Origin: Neckera pumila
Lineage: Eukaryota; Streptophyta; Bryopsida; Hypnales; Neckeraceae
Assembly (NCBI GenBank): GCA_963969595.1
Contig: OZ018418.1
Coordinates: forward strand, 625,001 to 689,000
Direction of reading: 5' to 3'
Length of the DNA: 64,000 nt
Below, piece after piece: positions 1 to 13,201 of the stretch. The notes under the pieces are model-generated. The model ran no database searches. It was given only the letters and a program-made list of their open reading frames with translations, and was not told the DNA's origin. A program made the translations under genes and the position numbers. Each line of letters starts with the position of its first letter. Within the stretch, counting starts at the first letter, position 1.

Positions 1-2160
1 TCAAGTATTTGAATTTCTTAGTAAATTGCTTGGTGAATTTCAAGTCAAAATTTTAGTTTCATGTAGAATAAGGTAACTTCCATCAAATTTCATGACAAAA
101 TTTCATTTAATGACTCTTCAATTTTTTAATACCACAGCCAACATTTCTAGAGGATTTTGCCACCGTGAGAACATTGGAGAAGGATATAGTGCCAATCCAT
201 AGGTCACATTTTGTGTTTCCTGCCTTTCTTTGTACGTCAATACACTTTGGTCTTTGAATTGGAGTTTGAGGTGCAAACAATTTGTTGGTACTAGCTTAAA
301 CTACTTTATCTCTTTGGGAGTATTTCTCTGGAAGTGGATATTTGTTGCTGATATTGATTGTTATGCAATGATTCTTGGAATGCTTAACCCCTAAATGTCC
401 AAGACCTTTTGTGAGCTTCTAGTAATTTGCTCTAAATTGAACAAAAAGCTAACAATTTGATAAGTTGTATCAATTCTTTTTGAATTATAACCATATAAAT
501 TCAAACTAGACAATCATGTTAGGTATCACATTTAAAAAGAAAACACAACAATATTTTTTATGGATTGAAAGATTATAATGTTTGATTCTGAGGGTGTTTA
601 AACTATGAAAGTGATTTGAAAACTTTAAGTAATCTTTTCACATGTCAAATCTAAAAATTTGGTCACTAAAAAAATATGAGGTTAAAGGTCCAAAAATATG
701 CATAACTCCAATCAATTTATGACTTCTCAAAATCTACTCTACAATTTTTTAAAATGAATTTCTAATGTGATTTTTTCTCAAAGATCTCGTGTATATGAGG
801 CTCATTCCAAAAGCCCTTAATACTAGAAAATCAAGATTTGCAATGGACACCCTTGCACAAAATCTTGAATAGAAAAGTCACAATCAATCATATTCAAAAT
901 TGGATTTTTGATGCTAAAACTAAGCTTCAAAAATATTTTCTTAAAAATATAAATTACTAAATATATCAATTTGGTAAGGTTTTATTTAACTTCAAAAATT
1001 AGTTGAAGACACATTTTGGGGTTAAAAAAAGTGTGAATTTGGTTTGGAGAAGTGTTCACATTGAGATTAAAGTCAAAAATTTGTCTTTCACTCTGTCATA
1101 ATCAATGTGGCCTAGAAATTATTTTATTTCCGTGTATAATTCAATACCACCATCCCTTTATTTAAAGCATTGAGCAGCTGCCTTTTTACAAACTTGATTC
1201 TTTTGTTCACTATAATTGATATGTGGATTGGTCAATTGCTGGCGGACCTACCTCAAATTTTTTTGATGCAATCGCTGATGGCATTTGGAGTGACTGCATT
1301 TGAATTATGGTATTGGTATGCAATAAAAAAACCTTAGCACTTAGCGGGTACGGGCAGTGAAACAATCATTGTCCATCATTCAATCTTTGGGATTCTTTGA
1401 CTGTCCACCTCCTAAAAGGCAAGTCATCATTGCTATTAGTAAGTTTCTAAGTTGCCTCTCTACAACTTAAAGCGACCCCTATGAAGGTTCATTATTTTTC
1501 TAGCAGCACACACCATGCTCTAGTCACATGCCTTCCTGCTTCCTACAAATTGGCCTCAATGCCATCATGGCTTGGATATTTTTTGCTCAGGGCAACCCAA
1601 GTAGTAAATAAAATAGAGAGAAAATTGAAGGCCCCATTAAGGGTTCATAGTTTTTCTAATGCATTAAAATGGGAATTTTGGATCCACCCAAATTTTTTTG
1701 TTCATTTGTAGGCCGAGAAATTGAAGATGACTTGAAGTAATTTTAAAGTGAGGTGAAGAAGTTTAAGTTGAGGGTACTTGAATGTAGAGTTTAGGATTTA
1801 GTTTCCATTACTATGAGTTTAGGGCACTCATAGTATAGCCTGCAAACTTTGGTTCATTATTAATCATGTGGTTTTAATATACAAATTCACCCAGAGTTCC
1901 ATGTTGGTCACCAAGTCATCAGCTGAATGGTTGGTTGTAAGAAGCTATTCGTCTCATTTAGGCGGTCTGGGTTCAATTCTCATTGACTTTGTATGAGTGG
2001 CTATGAGAAGTATATGACTTGGTGCTGCTTAGTGAACTGTGCAGGCAGAAAAGTAGAAACAATCAACCAGCCCCGTCTCCAGAATTGTAACAAGTGCTTA
2101 GTGCATTAACAAAATAAAAAGTGGTCTTATATACTACCACTTTTTCCCATTCATATTCTA
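1..2160. other. AT-rich spacer, no gene seen
   Basis: This stretch is AT-rich with many stops in all frames. The longest open frames are short and show no recognisable motif. I see no tandem structure of note and assign no function. Confidence 0.6.
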
Positions 2161-2329
2161 TTTTCAAAAGAAATTTATAAAGTAAATACAATATGAAAAT
2201 GATGTGAATACATATAGTAGTAAATGTAAATGTAAATATATTTGAATACTTTGCATAAATGCACTTGCTCTACAAGGGCCCAAATTGTCACATTTTAACG
2301 TCCTAGGTAAAGGCATGTCCAAAATTCGA

Positions 2330-2530
2330 ACGTCCGGATGCAGCGGACAACGTCCGGCAGTCGGCGGCCAATTGATCAATTGGTCTACTGATGGGCGCTG
2401 GTCGGACACGCCGTCGATCAGTCTATTGGATGGCCAGTCGAACAGGCCGTTGGTTTAGGGGGGGGGCGGTTGGATGGGCAGTCGGCAGACAAGCGGTTAC
2501 AATGGAATGAATGGACGGTTGTTTGGGTGG
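2330..2530 (-). repeat. GTCCGA-rich degenerate array, distal to the hAT gene
   Basis: The sequence repeatedly uses GTCGGAC/GTCCGG-type words spaced irregularly at roughly 12-30 bases, and includes a run of nine G. It is much more GC-rich than its surroundings. The same kind of array lies at 6720-6930 on the other side of the hAT coding region, with GTCCGA on the same (minus) strand. It may be the subterminal repeat region at the 3' side of the hAT element. That role is inferred from position only. Confidence 0.55.
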
Positions 2531-3159
2531 TGAGTGCAAGTTAACTTCTGCAAATGAATTTTAGATTTAGGAAGATTTGGGTTTAAAACCTCTTCAATTG
2601 CAATTGTCATTAAAAAAATGTAGAAATGGCACACACAATAGAGTTATTGGTAAAGTCTGAACCAATTTGAGCGGGACTTTTTTGGAAACAAGTGGACTAT
2701 AGAAAGGCAGCCCCAGCCAAACCGTCAAGCTTTTTTTAAGACACACGACCTCAAAAGTGGAGTCCAAATCTTCTTAAGCACCATTTTGATGCATAATTCA
2801 GTTTTACACCCAGTTTTGTCCCGACTATGCACAACTTTTTGAACTCATCCTGCTTTTTTGCAAAACTGACAAGTTTAAACCTTGATTTAACCTACTTTAC
2901 AAATAACTCTAATAATGTAAGCGTTCTTTTCATTTTCAAAATTCACAAAGCCTGGATGACTTTGAAGACAAAATTGTTGCATTATACAATTACATTTTAG
3001 AATGTCGTGTTCCATTCAAAATAAATTGCATACAATCAAATTTTATTGAATTCTTCCTATGTATTGGATACCAAGAAATCTTCATGGTATTCTGAACATC
3101 AATAGGCAAATCAGTGTACTACAGCAAAGTGGCAATAAATAATCAATTGCCACATAGTG

Positions 3160-4635
3160 CCATCTATGTATCATAAGGACCTCGGCACCTAGGTTTACAT
3201 CCCTTCAGTTCCTGACGATTGTAATCACTGTCTCCCTTCACTTCAGCCCCACTACTCTCACCTCTTATTTTCCATCCGGTGTCTTCATCATTGGATGCCT
3301 CTTCTAAATAGTTTGATGAAGATTGTAGAATTCTCACTCCAAAACCATGTACTTTCCAAGATTTATGTGATCTCATTGGTTTGCCCTCCTTTTTTTCCAT
3401 TTTCAATTGTAATATGGACTTTCCAATGCTTTCTCTAAGGCCATAGACTGGTTTTATTTTTGTCTACGGACTAGGCTGAAGTGCATCTAGGAGGGTTCTC
3501 CTCACATTTGCTTTCTTCAATGGAGAGATTGCAAACGATTCTATTACTATTTTTTTTTTTTTCTATTTTGGACTCTTTCACCATTGATTGTCCTTCTTTT
3601 TGGCCTCCTTTGAATGATTATCTTTGTTGCGTTCAAGGACTGTGGTATACGGGTCTTTGATTTGGGAAGAACTCATGATGGATGGCTAGATTGTTTAGCA
3701 AATACTACAACCAATGTCTCATCCTTGTCATCATTACTACGTGATGAAATGGATAGACTTTGATTGATGGAAGGGTCCACTTCTTTAGGAATGCTGAATT
3801 GTTGTTTTCTAAATGATGAGCCTCCGGAACCATCCAAAGTTGTACTACCATTTGTAAGTACTGTACGTAGTACGATGCAAGACCGGTACGTGGTGGTAAT
3901 TGGGAATCTCGCACAAGTGCCTCCTTCCCTTTTCCATTTTGGGTGAGGATTGGACTCCCGGACTTCATGAAACGTATATCTTCATTCTCTTCTACTTCAA
4001 GTGGTTTGACATTCTCCATCCTTGGTTCACCACTCTTCTTCATGCCGATACCACTTTCAATTGAATCCTTATGTTCACCACATTCATTGGGACCTTTACC
4101 CCCAATCCGCCCTTGTCATTGTCTTTGTCATTCTGTTATGCTTGTGCCACTACCTTGGATGGAGACTCGGGAATTAGAATGTATTCATCCATTTCAGGAA
4201 TCCCACCATTGACAAGCATTGTCCCATTTATTGCCACATCTTGTACATTGGTTTCCTTTCTATCCGCTAAAATCTTTTTGCTAGTCAACAATCTGGTCCC
4301 ATCCATATATTTGGTTATTGGAGGGTTTTCTTCACCACATTTACAATTGTCTTCATCTGATGTATTTGGTTATTGTAGACGTCTCGATCATTGGCTCCCA
4401 AATCTTCATTGTTCCGATTAGGGCTTCGAAACGGCTCATTGTTCAAATTGGGCTGATTGTAGTTCACAGCATCTCCGTCATAAAATACGGCCTCACCATC
4501 TTCACCATCTCAATTGTGCATGTCGTTGTCCATAGCACCCCCGTCATCGAATGCGGACTTGCCATCTTCCAAATCCTCAGTTTTGGAGATAGGCATCTCC
4601 CTATTTTTGAAAAGCACATTCTCATGGTACCATTT
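3160..4635 (-). other. Decayed tail and 3' region of the hAT gene
   Basis: Reading on past the transposase stop in the same minus-strand frame gives an Asp/Asn/Glu-rich stretch (about 4330-4635) broken by further stops. It then decays into short frames, including a Lys/Glu/Ser-rich piece at 3164-3406. This looks like the remains of an acidic, low-complexity C-terminal extension plus 3' sequence of the hAT gene. I see no separate gene here. Confidence 0.4.
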
Positions 4636-6558
4636 TTAATCATTCTTTTCCTTGGATTGGGCTAAGACTTTTGAATTGGTGTACACATACACCAAATCAT
4701 CTGCTCTTTGTGGCTTCAACTTGATCCTAGATTTGTTGTGAGCAAAGGAATAGCTACTCCAATTTTGTTCACATGATGAAGAGGAGACTGGTTGTGCCAA
4801 TATCCTCTTGGCAATTGGAGCAATGAGCTTCCGACACACGCCTTCAAAACTCCACCAAGCATGTGCCGACAATTGTTGTTCACTTGGCTCCAACATGATG
4901 TGGAATGGCGGTTCCCTATGTCAATAGGCAACAAACTCCTTCACGACCGCGGCGTAATTTCCTGGTTTACAAATTTTCATGAGAACATGCTTGCATGCGT
5001 CTGTTGCTTTTTGATCGTCGGCTAGTTCTTCGTCTTCAAGAAGGTAGGGGTTCAAAAGAGCTCCTGGAAAATGTAAATTGGTCTCCACCATTTTGCGTCA
5101 GTCAATAAAAGATGCCAACAGTGGATTGGAAAGATCTTGGCTCAAACAAAAAGGCTCTTTAACCAAATCGGAGACATGTTTTTCTAAATTTCTCATAATG
5201 TGCAAAACCTTGCTCATGCAGGGCGTCTTTGCATCCAAATCACGTACGCCATACACAAAAGGACCCTCCAAGTCCTTAAAATTCTGACAACGGCACCATG
5301 AATACTCGCTCAAATGTATCTTGAATACCTCCCGAGAGTCAATGCAAGATTTTAATGTCCATCCTAACTTCCTCACGTACTCATTCCACTGAGGGTTTGT
5401 CACTATATGTTGCAATGGACCCTTCACCTTCAACAAATATGCAATTGTGATGAAATTGGAGGCAAACCTTGTATCATACGGCATCAACAAGCTATACTTT
5501 GGCTTGTACTTTTGCAATATTGCAAGCGGCATATGCCTCTTCTTGAGGAACTTCACTAAGGTTTCAACGTTCTCTACTTGTTCTATTATCCATTCTTGTT
5601 TTCTCCAATCTTTTAGCAACAAATTCTAGGCGTGCATCGCGCAACCTTGGAAAAAAATGTGTGGATATGTAGCGGTCACCAAAGCACATGCTGCTGGGTT
5701 CACCGGTGCATTATCTGTAGTCACTTGCACCACATTTTGAGGGCCCACTTTGACTATGAATGTCTCTAGGAGAGAGGGCAAATACGCAGCGTTCTTCTTG
5801 ACCCTAGTCGTATCCACCACTCCTAAGAATTGCTCACTTGCAGAGGACACGGGCATAGCATTTATCAATGGCCGATTTTCAAACGAGCTCCATCCATCAA
5901 TAGACAATGTTGCTCTGAACTTCCTGATGCTGTCTTTGGTCCTCTTTTGTAGATTTGTCTGCACCTCCGCCTTCGCTTCGTCAAGCAATTTATTGCATAG
6001 ATTGTTGTATGATGGCGGGGTGTAGCGCCTACAGAACTCAGCTGTTCTCTTCACTGCTTCTTTGAACTCTGGATTTTGAGCTACAGCAAATGGTATGTTG
6101 GCCGCATAAAATAACTTGGCCCAGATCGCATTTAAATTCCATTTGTTGGCTGTGTCAAGTCCATCCGATAGCTTGCTCTACCTCTGCGGCCTACTGCTTG
6201 ATCCCCACGCAATTTCATCTTTGCTTGATGTTTGTATATTTGGATTTCCATCAGAGGCCACACAAAAGGGCTGTTCTTGTGCTCTGCATGAGTCTTCTTG
6301 TGTAGAAAGAGACATGTGTCTCTCATTTGAAACATCACGTTTGACCACACGTGTGCCATTGCCATCCACATTGTCTCTTGTAGATCTTTGTGGGATAGCC
6401 CCATTGCAGCAAAGAAATAGATTTTGAACTTGAGATGTCAACTTCGGACAAAGTTTTATTCCGTTATCTCTCAAACTTGATGTGCCTTTATATCCTAGAT
6501 GGCTGAACGAAGGGCTTGTTTTACTGGCAAACACCAATTTGCAAGCTTTGCATTCCAA
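4636..6558 (-). pseudogene. hAT-family transposase, nonsense-riddled
   Basis: A cut-and-paste DNA transposase of the hAT superfamily. In one minus-strand frame, N to C: a BED-like zinc finger (ECKACKLVF, then HLGYKG and LCPK) near 6460-6558; a DUF659-type core with SIDGWSSFENRPLIN near 5860-5904 and VTTDNAPVN; GCAMHA followed by NLLLKDW near 5600-5650; and the C-terminal dimerisation region QPVSSSSCEQNWSSYSF near 4745-4794. The whole frame stays open for about 640 codons except for nonsense codons: TAG at 6178, TAG at about 5626, TGA at 5098, TGA at 4921 and TAA at 4636. I saw no frameshift. The true start is unclear because further stops lie just upstream of the finger. GC-rich GTCCGA arrays lie upstream and downstream. 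The element is presumably inactive unless stops are corrected. Confidence 0.88.
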
Positions 6559-6719
6559 AATGGGTCAGACCTAGCCCTTGGAAATCAAGACATTCAGTTT
6601 TTCAGGAGTGCTTGCAAATGGCATATTTCTAGAATTTATAGTTCTGAGGTTGTCAGTGACCGTTGAACAGGGAATGAAGAACATTGTTTCGGTCCCAACG
6701 GTCAAGCGGTCTCTCAATT

Positions 6720-6930
6720 GGACGCAGAGTTGGACGGGCTCGGACAAGGTCAAACGCAAAGACCTTCCATGCAGGGGTCGATAGGATTAGACAGAATTAG
6801 ACGGTCCAAGCAATCGGTTTAGGGGGTCGGATGGGTTTGGACTTTGGTCGGTAGATTGGTCGGTAGTGGACAGGTCGGACAGACTCTCTATCCGATTGTT
6901 GGACGGTCGGTCGGCCCAACCGATTTGTGT
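6720..6930 (-). repeat. GTCCGA-rich array upstream of the hAT gene
   Basis: A degenerate array of GTCGGAC-type words (GTCCGAC on the minus strand, the sense strand of the hAT gene) with 10-20 base spacing. It lies about 150 bases upstream of the transposase frame. Placement at both ends of the hAT remnant, in direct orientation, suggests a subterminal repeat or promoter region. No terminal inverted repeat could be fixed by eye. Confidence 0.6.
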
Positions 6931-7119
6931 TTGGACAAACATCAATCAAGGGTTCATGGAGTCAAGGCTTTGACCCCTACATGCCAAAGGCCCTACGCGT
7001 ATCCAAATGTGTCTTGCTTGTGAAAAAAGAGCATAGATTTTATGGAGTTATAGTTGGCGCATTGTCCGGTTCTCCCTATTGAAGCAAATTGTTTGTTTTC
7101 CAAAATCTAACCGTATACA

Positions 7120-7737
7120 TATTGTGGGAGCCCGAAAAGTAAGATAGGCCTAGATTAGTGAAGAAAGTAGAGGGAGGGGTTAATAGGGGTACAATTTTTT
7201 GGTTTATTCAAGGATAAACTAAACACCTTACCACAATTAACATTCCTTGCTCATAGAATAACAATAGATAGATAATTTGGTTAGGACCGGTAGTGAAAGT
7301 TTCCTGTTCCTACTGAGATCCGATCCAGTCCCAATAACTAGGGCCGGGTACCAGAATTCACGGAAAAGGTAACAGACCACCTATCGGGAGTTGGTAGGGC
7401 GGATGGAGGATCCAACAAACCTACCGGGAATTAGGGCGGACTGTTCAACCATCGGATTACCTGCACGCAAGAGGATAATGGCTACCTTAATCCAGCGGCC
7501 GCACATTTGAGGGAAGCTCAAGGGTTAGGAACTTCCATCTTCATCTATGTGTTTGAGTTTGGGTTGTGTCTGTGCGCAAGTTTGTAAAGCTTTTTACATA
7601 TGAGTGTGTCTAGAGAGGAGAGAAAGGTTTCTGTTTTTGGAATGACAAAGCGGACGAAGATCCTCACTTGGCAAGAAACTACTTGTAGTTATTTCACAAA
7701 GGCATCGATTGAGTGACTTGTTGAGAGAACTTGAGCA
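7120..7737 (+). other. 5' flank/leader of gag-like copy A1, possible LTR part
   Basis: The stretch begins near a purine-rich tract (GAGGGAGGGG, then AGGGGTACA) that resembles the reverse complement of the segment at 10463-10530 next to copy A2. The same kind of sequence therefore appears 5' of one copy and 3' of another, as a long terminal repeat would. The rest (7200-7737) is a non-coding leader ending at the ATG of A1. The LTR reading is an inference; I could not trace both LTR edges. Confidence 0.35.
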
Positions 7738-9513
7738 ATGGTGATGGCCAAGGGCAGTGGGTCAAGGGCTCTTAAGTTCAAAATGATCTATCCGGCAATT
7801 CCAAAGGAGGATGGAGAGAGGAGGATTTGGGACAGACCGGAGTCGCCAATTTTTTGAAGAAATCATGGAGCTTACGAGACGAGGACATGATTGGCGAACT
7901 GATGAAGGAACAGTCAAATGAGTGGGTGAAGACCGCTCGCGCTCTTCTCAACAAGTGGACGATTGAGATGTGGAAGATGGTCTATAACTTTTTGCGTGCT
8001 GGAGAGGGATGGCTTTGCAGACATCCAGATACACAGAAGGTAAATTTGTAAACCTTCCTCACCCTAAGGATGGCTACACAATAGCAGATTGTAGGCTGCC
8101 AAGAAAGAAGAGGGTTTTGGAGTTTTTGTTCCCCATCTTGTATTCGGAACATCCAAACCGGGTTACAGTCACATGGGCCAATACTATCTTTGGAGTGCTG
8201 AGCGGTGATAGGAAAGGATTCTGGGCAGGAGTGGTGAAGGAATTGGTCCAGAAAATGGTCAACGCTTTAGGTAGTGTAAAGGCAACTTCCATAGGGTCCA
8301 TCCTGTTCCATTTGTATGAGCACCTAGAGGTGTTGCAAATAAAAGAGGAAGTGACTCTAAAGGTGGCTTCTCTAATGATTAAGTTTGATATCGACCCCAC
8401 TCAAAAGAGAGATAGTGAGGAAAAGATGAAAGGACCAAATGAGCAATAGAGGGTCATCCAAAAACAGAGAGGATGAGATCCACCAAGGAGAGGAAAGGGT
8501 CCCAGAGCGGTCAAAAGGGTTCTGCGGAACCGGAAGGCAAGAGTGAAAATCCTCTAAGGAGGATTATTGAGGATCTAGAAAAGATAAGGGATGACTTAGA
8601 TATTGAAAGGGGAGCAGTGAGCAAAGTTTGTAGGTTGCTTGGAGGGATTAAGGTATCCGAGCTTGTAGACTCAGTAGAAGAATTGATTGGTCAAAAGGAC
8701 ATCGACTAGCAGAGAGAGGATTTTAAGAGTCTGGCTGATGAGAACGAGTCCCTCCGCAAGAAATTAGAGAAGAGTGAGGTCGGAAGTAGGGTTGAGCGGA
8801 AACTTTCCTCTGAGTTGGAAGAGACCCTCAAGAGGATTAGGAAGTTCATCTAGAACTCCAGGGATGTCTTCAATAAAGCCAAGTACTTTGAAGAGGAAGT
8901 CCAGAAGGCTGGAAAAGAGGATGCGTGCAAGGCTGTCCTAGTTTGTGCAGAGTATGCGGATAGTTTGGAGAGGATACTGATAGTATTCGGGGAGCTCTAC
9001 AACAAGCGGGTCAACTTTTGGACACACCTGCAAAGTCAAAGAAGAGCTAGAAAAAAGAAAACACCTGCCAAACAGAAGGCAAAAGGAGGTGAGGATTTGG
9101 TACACGGATCCGGATTTAAGAGCAAAATCCAGATAAAGAAAGATGAGTTCCGGACTCCGCAGAGCAAAGGCGCCAAACCCTCTCCAGTAAAGACAAGCGG
9201 GGTAAAGACAAAGTCCACATGCAAACGGGCGAGAGAGGTGTCTTCCAAAAGTTACCATTCACGGGAGGACGAATCACATTGTCAGTCAGTAAAGGAAGAT
9301 AGAGGATCCGGAATCGGATCCGAGATCGAACCTAAATTGGAAGAGGAGGTAGAAGAAGAATCTGACATAGCAATTGTTTCTCAGCCGGACAGTAAGGTAA
9401 AGAGTACGGCTAAAGGTAAGATGACAGCTGAATCCCTTGCCAGCAGGAAGCAGCCGCCAAGGAAGGGTGCCTTCAAATCCGAGGAATCTTCTCCGAAGAA
9501 GGGTAGAAAGTAG
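7738..9513 (+). pseudogene. Gag-like coiled-coil protein, family A copy 1
   Basis: Unrecognised family with three copies in this window (A1 here, A2 at 11322-13201, A3 at 39250-41423). The start is the ATG at 7738, followed by a PAIPKED segment that matches PAIPKD near the A2 start. Conserved landmarks follow: KWTIEMWKMVY (about 7960), KFVNLPHPKDGYTIADC (about 8046), and ANTIFGVLSGDRK (about 8177). Then come a heptad-like coiled-coil stretch (about 8560-8900) and a Lys/Ser/Glu-rich tail ending in KKGRK at 9513. The frame changes at about 7825, 8045 and 8450, and TAG codons sit at 8707 and 8851. The layout (helical N-terminal domain, coiled coil, charged tail) resembles retroelement gag-like or plant transposon proteins, but no reverse transcriptase is present nearby. 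Family identity is uncertain. Confidence 0.6.
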
Positions 9514-10206
9514 AGTTGGGGATTCTTAAGATAAGCCTGGAACAATAGGCGTGGCTCAAGTTCAGTATAGCTTAGTTCACTTCAATTAAGGAAAGTAAAA
9601 GATTTGTTTTAGAAGCTATTTGGAAGGTACTTTTCCATTGTATACACTTGGACTGTGCCTTCCCTGGATTTTGGAATCTGAGATCTACATTTTGCGGATC
9701 GGATGGGTTGGTAGGATAGTCAACTCAGGGGGATAAAGAATGACACCTATCATTCCTTGGTCCCCTGCTTTTGTCTTTGGGGACCTTTAGGGTTCCTTGG
9801 AGGTTAGTATTAAGGGGTTGGGAGTTAGTTCCAACTTCGGGCAGTTTATACTCTTGTTTTCCTATTTTCAATTTCTGCAAAGCAAGCTTGGATTTCAACT
9901 CCACAAGTACTGGTCTGTTAAATCCTCATCTTGTGTTGAAGCAAGAGGCAATGTTTTGACCATTGCTAGATTCAGGTAGTTTTGATGGTGGGAATTTGAG
10001 AGGAGAGGTTACCCCCAGATTCTGTCTGGATCCAGTTCCAGGAGTATTAGGATTTGGTTGATAAATCTTTGTGTATTAGGAGGAAATTCTAGTTGTTGAA
10101 GTTTCTTGAGTGTCTTCTAAGCATGATAGCCATTCTTAGGTTAGGTGAATCTTCCAGGAGTGGAGGATGAACGCTAGCTGACATTTGAGAGGTCCTGCTG
10201 GATCCA
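9514..10206 (+). other. 3' flank of gag-like copy A1
   Basis: Non-coding, moderately GC-rich sequence after the A1 stop. Short passages (for example GAAGTTTCTTGAGTG and the segment around 9740-9765) recur in the flank of copy A2 at about 13600-14040. It is therefore probably part of the repeated element rather than unique DNA. No gene seen. Confidence 0.4.
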
Positions 10207-10460
10207 TGTCGTACGCGGAGTCTAGGCGTAGGTATCCTTAACACAAAGATGTGCTAAGATAACACAAAATATCGTCCCAGGGAATTCGAGGTGTTATTGC
10301 AAACTAAGGTTATCCAAATATCTCTCCAAAACAAATCCCATGCAATCCGTAACTTAATTTTTTTACTCTTTCTCCTTCCGGATAATATTACCTTCCGGAA
10401 TCTAATTCGGATCCCGTCCTTATCCGAAATCCGGTAACTCTCATTCAAAACTCTGGTTTT
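10207..10460. repeat. Repeat R1, copy 1
   Basis: First of three copies of a dispersed repeat (others at 18081-18428 and 58116-58376). All start with TGTCRTAYRC and share AAATATCGTCCC and TTGCAAACTAAGG, and end near CTGGTTTT. The sequences to the left of the TG are unrelated in the three places, so TG marks a real element edge. This copy runs on at its right into sequence linked with gag-like copy A2. Read on the minus strand it would be the 3' end of that element, ending in CA. Confidence 0.75.
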
Positions 10461-11321
10461 CTGTACCCCTGTTTTACCGTCAGGGGGTCCATTGTTGATC
10501 TTTTAGGGGGTAGGGACTCACCACTCGTAGTTTAAAACAAACACACACACTTACACACAGACACAAACAACTCTCTTCCGGAATTGCTGGAAAAAAGAGG
10601 CAGATGGTGATCCTCACAGCTCTCTGGATGATCCTTCCGAAAAACGGGTCACTCAGAATCTACTTTCTACTCCTTCACTACAACGACAGATCAAGTACCC
10701 GGAACCGGTAGCAACGTTGTTTGAGACTCTCAGACCGATCCAGAAGTTGGCAGGCCTTCCGATAGAGCAGCGACTTCCTCTTGGCGGACGCTTACCTCTG
10801 CACGGGTCGACAGCGGACTCGCTTCCACTACTCAATCCACCGGATTACTATCCTAGTAGTTTAAGACACAATGCACTAATCCTCCTTCATAGATCTAGAG
10901 TTCTCTTTAAGGCCAGCTACCAATCATACCCAATTTACTTAGATCCGGACTCCTCCTCACCCGTCTTCTTCATACTTCAACACTCTTGCAAATACTCTTA
11001 CTTATGCACATAGCCGGATCTAGAAATATCCACAAGGGGGTCTCCAATTAAAGAAAGCAAAAGAACAAAATCAAACTGCACTCTACTGGGCTGGAATGGA
11101 ATGAGAGGGCAACAAGCCTGCCCTCCTTTTCAAACCCAAACTATAAAGCAAAAAAGCAAAAAAGGCACACCCGAAAATCAGGGTGGCCAATCAAACTAAC
11201 ACCCGAGATACCCAGGAAATCTAGGTCGACGGCCTCCTAAGAATCCAAAACCGGATTCCACTTCCGGAAAACCTGAGACGGATCAAATTCAAAACACCCA
11301 AACAAAAACCTATCAAACTAA
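10461..11321 (-). other. 3' region of gag-like copy A2
   Basis: Non-coding sequence between R1 and the A2 coding end. It includes TTGTTGATCTTTTAG and a GGGGTAGGGACT tract near 10490-10520 that recur at 37980-38025 next to copy A3. It also includes CACTACAACGACAGATCAAG (about 10676) with a near match at 42118. These shared pieces show that this is internal or terminal sequence of a repeated element. Confidence 0.5.
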
Positions 11322-13201
11322 CTACTTCCTGTGCAATTTCTTCACGCTGCTCCTTGCCTTGGACGGTGGTGACTTCACCGGCGTGCTCTTGGTTTGTGCT
11401 CGAGTGATGATCGTGCACCCTTAAGGCGGAGTAGCCTCATCTTCCAACTTCCTTCCGGTTTCGCATTCTTCCTCTTCATCGTCCAAAGTCTCCAATGGAA
11501 TTTTGTTGCCCTTGGGCGGAGAAGCTTGCTGCATGTATGTGAACCTCTCCGGATAACTCTAAGCCGAGTTCTTGATGGCTCCCGATGGTCTAGCCAGGTT
11601 ACGACGAACTACGGACTTTGGTGTAGCAAAGATTGCAGCTCCAGGTGGTCGAGCCGGCTCACCTGTAAAAAAGGTGAGCCTTGTTCCTGGAATCAAGTCT
11701 TTCGCCTTTTTCGGTGTTGAAGCTTCCGGTATTGTCACCACAGCTCTTGCCGTCCTCACCGGAACAGACGTTCTGGTTCCCTCCTTTTCGGACATCAGGG
11801 GCATACTAGTCTCATCGATCAACATATCTTGTCCCCTTACCGGATTCTCCTCCGGAACTGCTTCTCTGGCCTGAGTCTGTAAGTAATTCTGGGCATCCGC
11901 GACTTCCGGGAAACACTCAAAATCCAACTCCCTCCCCAGGTCAAGTTGTCCGAGCAATTGCCGCATCTCCGCCAACACCTTCTTCATCCGGGCTTGGTAA
12001 TCAATGAGCACCCTCAGCACATTCGGTCCAGATGCGTGAGCTTTGTCCATCAGCTTGTCGGTGAAGAGCCAGGCTCGTAACACTTGCTCCGCCGGAGCTG
12101 CCACCAAAGTTGACAGATTCCAGACGAGGTTAGAAGCGTCTGCCTCCTTTGTCCTCGCCACCTCTAGCTCGCTCTCCAGCTGGGCCACCCGGGATTGGAG
12201 ATCTGTCTTGACTTGCTGCAGATTCCAAATACAGAGCTTTTGCACCTTCAATGCCCCTGGATCCATCCTCTTCCGGATTGCATCCGCTATCTATTCCGGG
12301 CAACTGACTCCCAAGAGTGTCATGGCCCCGCTAATGTATTTCGCCATCTTGTTGTGGATCAACCGACACTTGTTGGCCCACTTATATTCGCGCTCCCAGA
12401 ACTCCTTCATATAGTCATTTTTCGGATACTCAAGTTGCGGTTTGTCATCTGTAACCACCTGCTTGCCTCGTGTAGCCTGATCCGTCAACTTTTGTCTCCG
12501 GATCCGCTTGTGAGTCAAGGGTGGCTGCTCAGATTCTCTTACGGCGGGTTGGCCGGTTGGACTTCTTCCGTAAACCCATACTTCAGGACTTCCTCTCCAT
12601 GGATGTAAGCATGCATTTCCGGCTCATTCAAAAAACCCTACTGATGGTAAAGATGAAAAAGATACATGGTGAGCGTGGTAGCTTTCTCGGAAGTTGCACG
12701 CGCGACTAACTTGGATACTATGTTCGTGATGAGTCTACCCTAGTTCACCGGCCGGCCTTCCATCGCTCCAAATATGGTGCTCGCTACTGTCGCCATAACC
12801 CGAGTCGACTTCTCCAGATACAAAATCGGAATAAGGAACTCCAAAATCCGGCTATGCCTATCCTTAATACAGTCATGAATATTGTATCCCTCTTTACTAT
12901 GCGCCGGACCCCGGAACTTTCTCTGCTCGGTCCTATTTTTTTGGGCAGCTAAATCAAATCCGGTTTTCTGAAACGAGTATACTTCCTTCCACATGTCCTC
13001 CGTCCAAAGTTTGGGCTGGCCTTTCACAGTTAACTGGTACTGATTCGGAATTCCTACCACAAGTTCTGCGATGATCCTCAAACTCCAGGGGCGTCGCAAC
13101 AATCCGGCGCATCCTATCGTCTCTAAGTCCTCCTCTAAGTGCTTTCGGTCTTCTGGATCCTTTGGAATTGCCGGAGACATCATCCGGGCCGGTCCTGCCA
13201 T
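11322..13201 (-). pseudogene. Gag-like coiled-coil protein, family A copy 2
   Basis: Second copy of the unrecognised family, opposite in orientation to A1. It starts at the ATG at 13201 (MAGPARMMSPAIPKD), with LEEDLETIGCAGLLRRPW, LWTEDMWKEVYSF and ASTIFGAMEGRPVN in the N-terminal half. The frame then shifts between about 12740 and 12520. A coiled-coil part (LQSRVAQLESELEVARTKEA, about 12150-12210) and a basic Ser/Pro/Lys tail follow. The conserved ending VKKLHRK stops at 11322, matching VKKIRK at the end of A3 and KKGRK in A1. In-frame stops: TAG at about 12290 (PE*IADAIRK), TAG at 11559, TAA at about 11425. The protein may be a structural (gag-like) or DNA-binding protein of a retroelement; this is inference only. 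Confidence 0.6.
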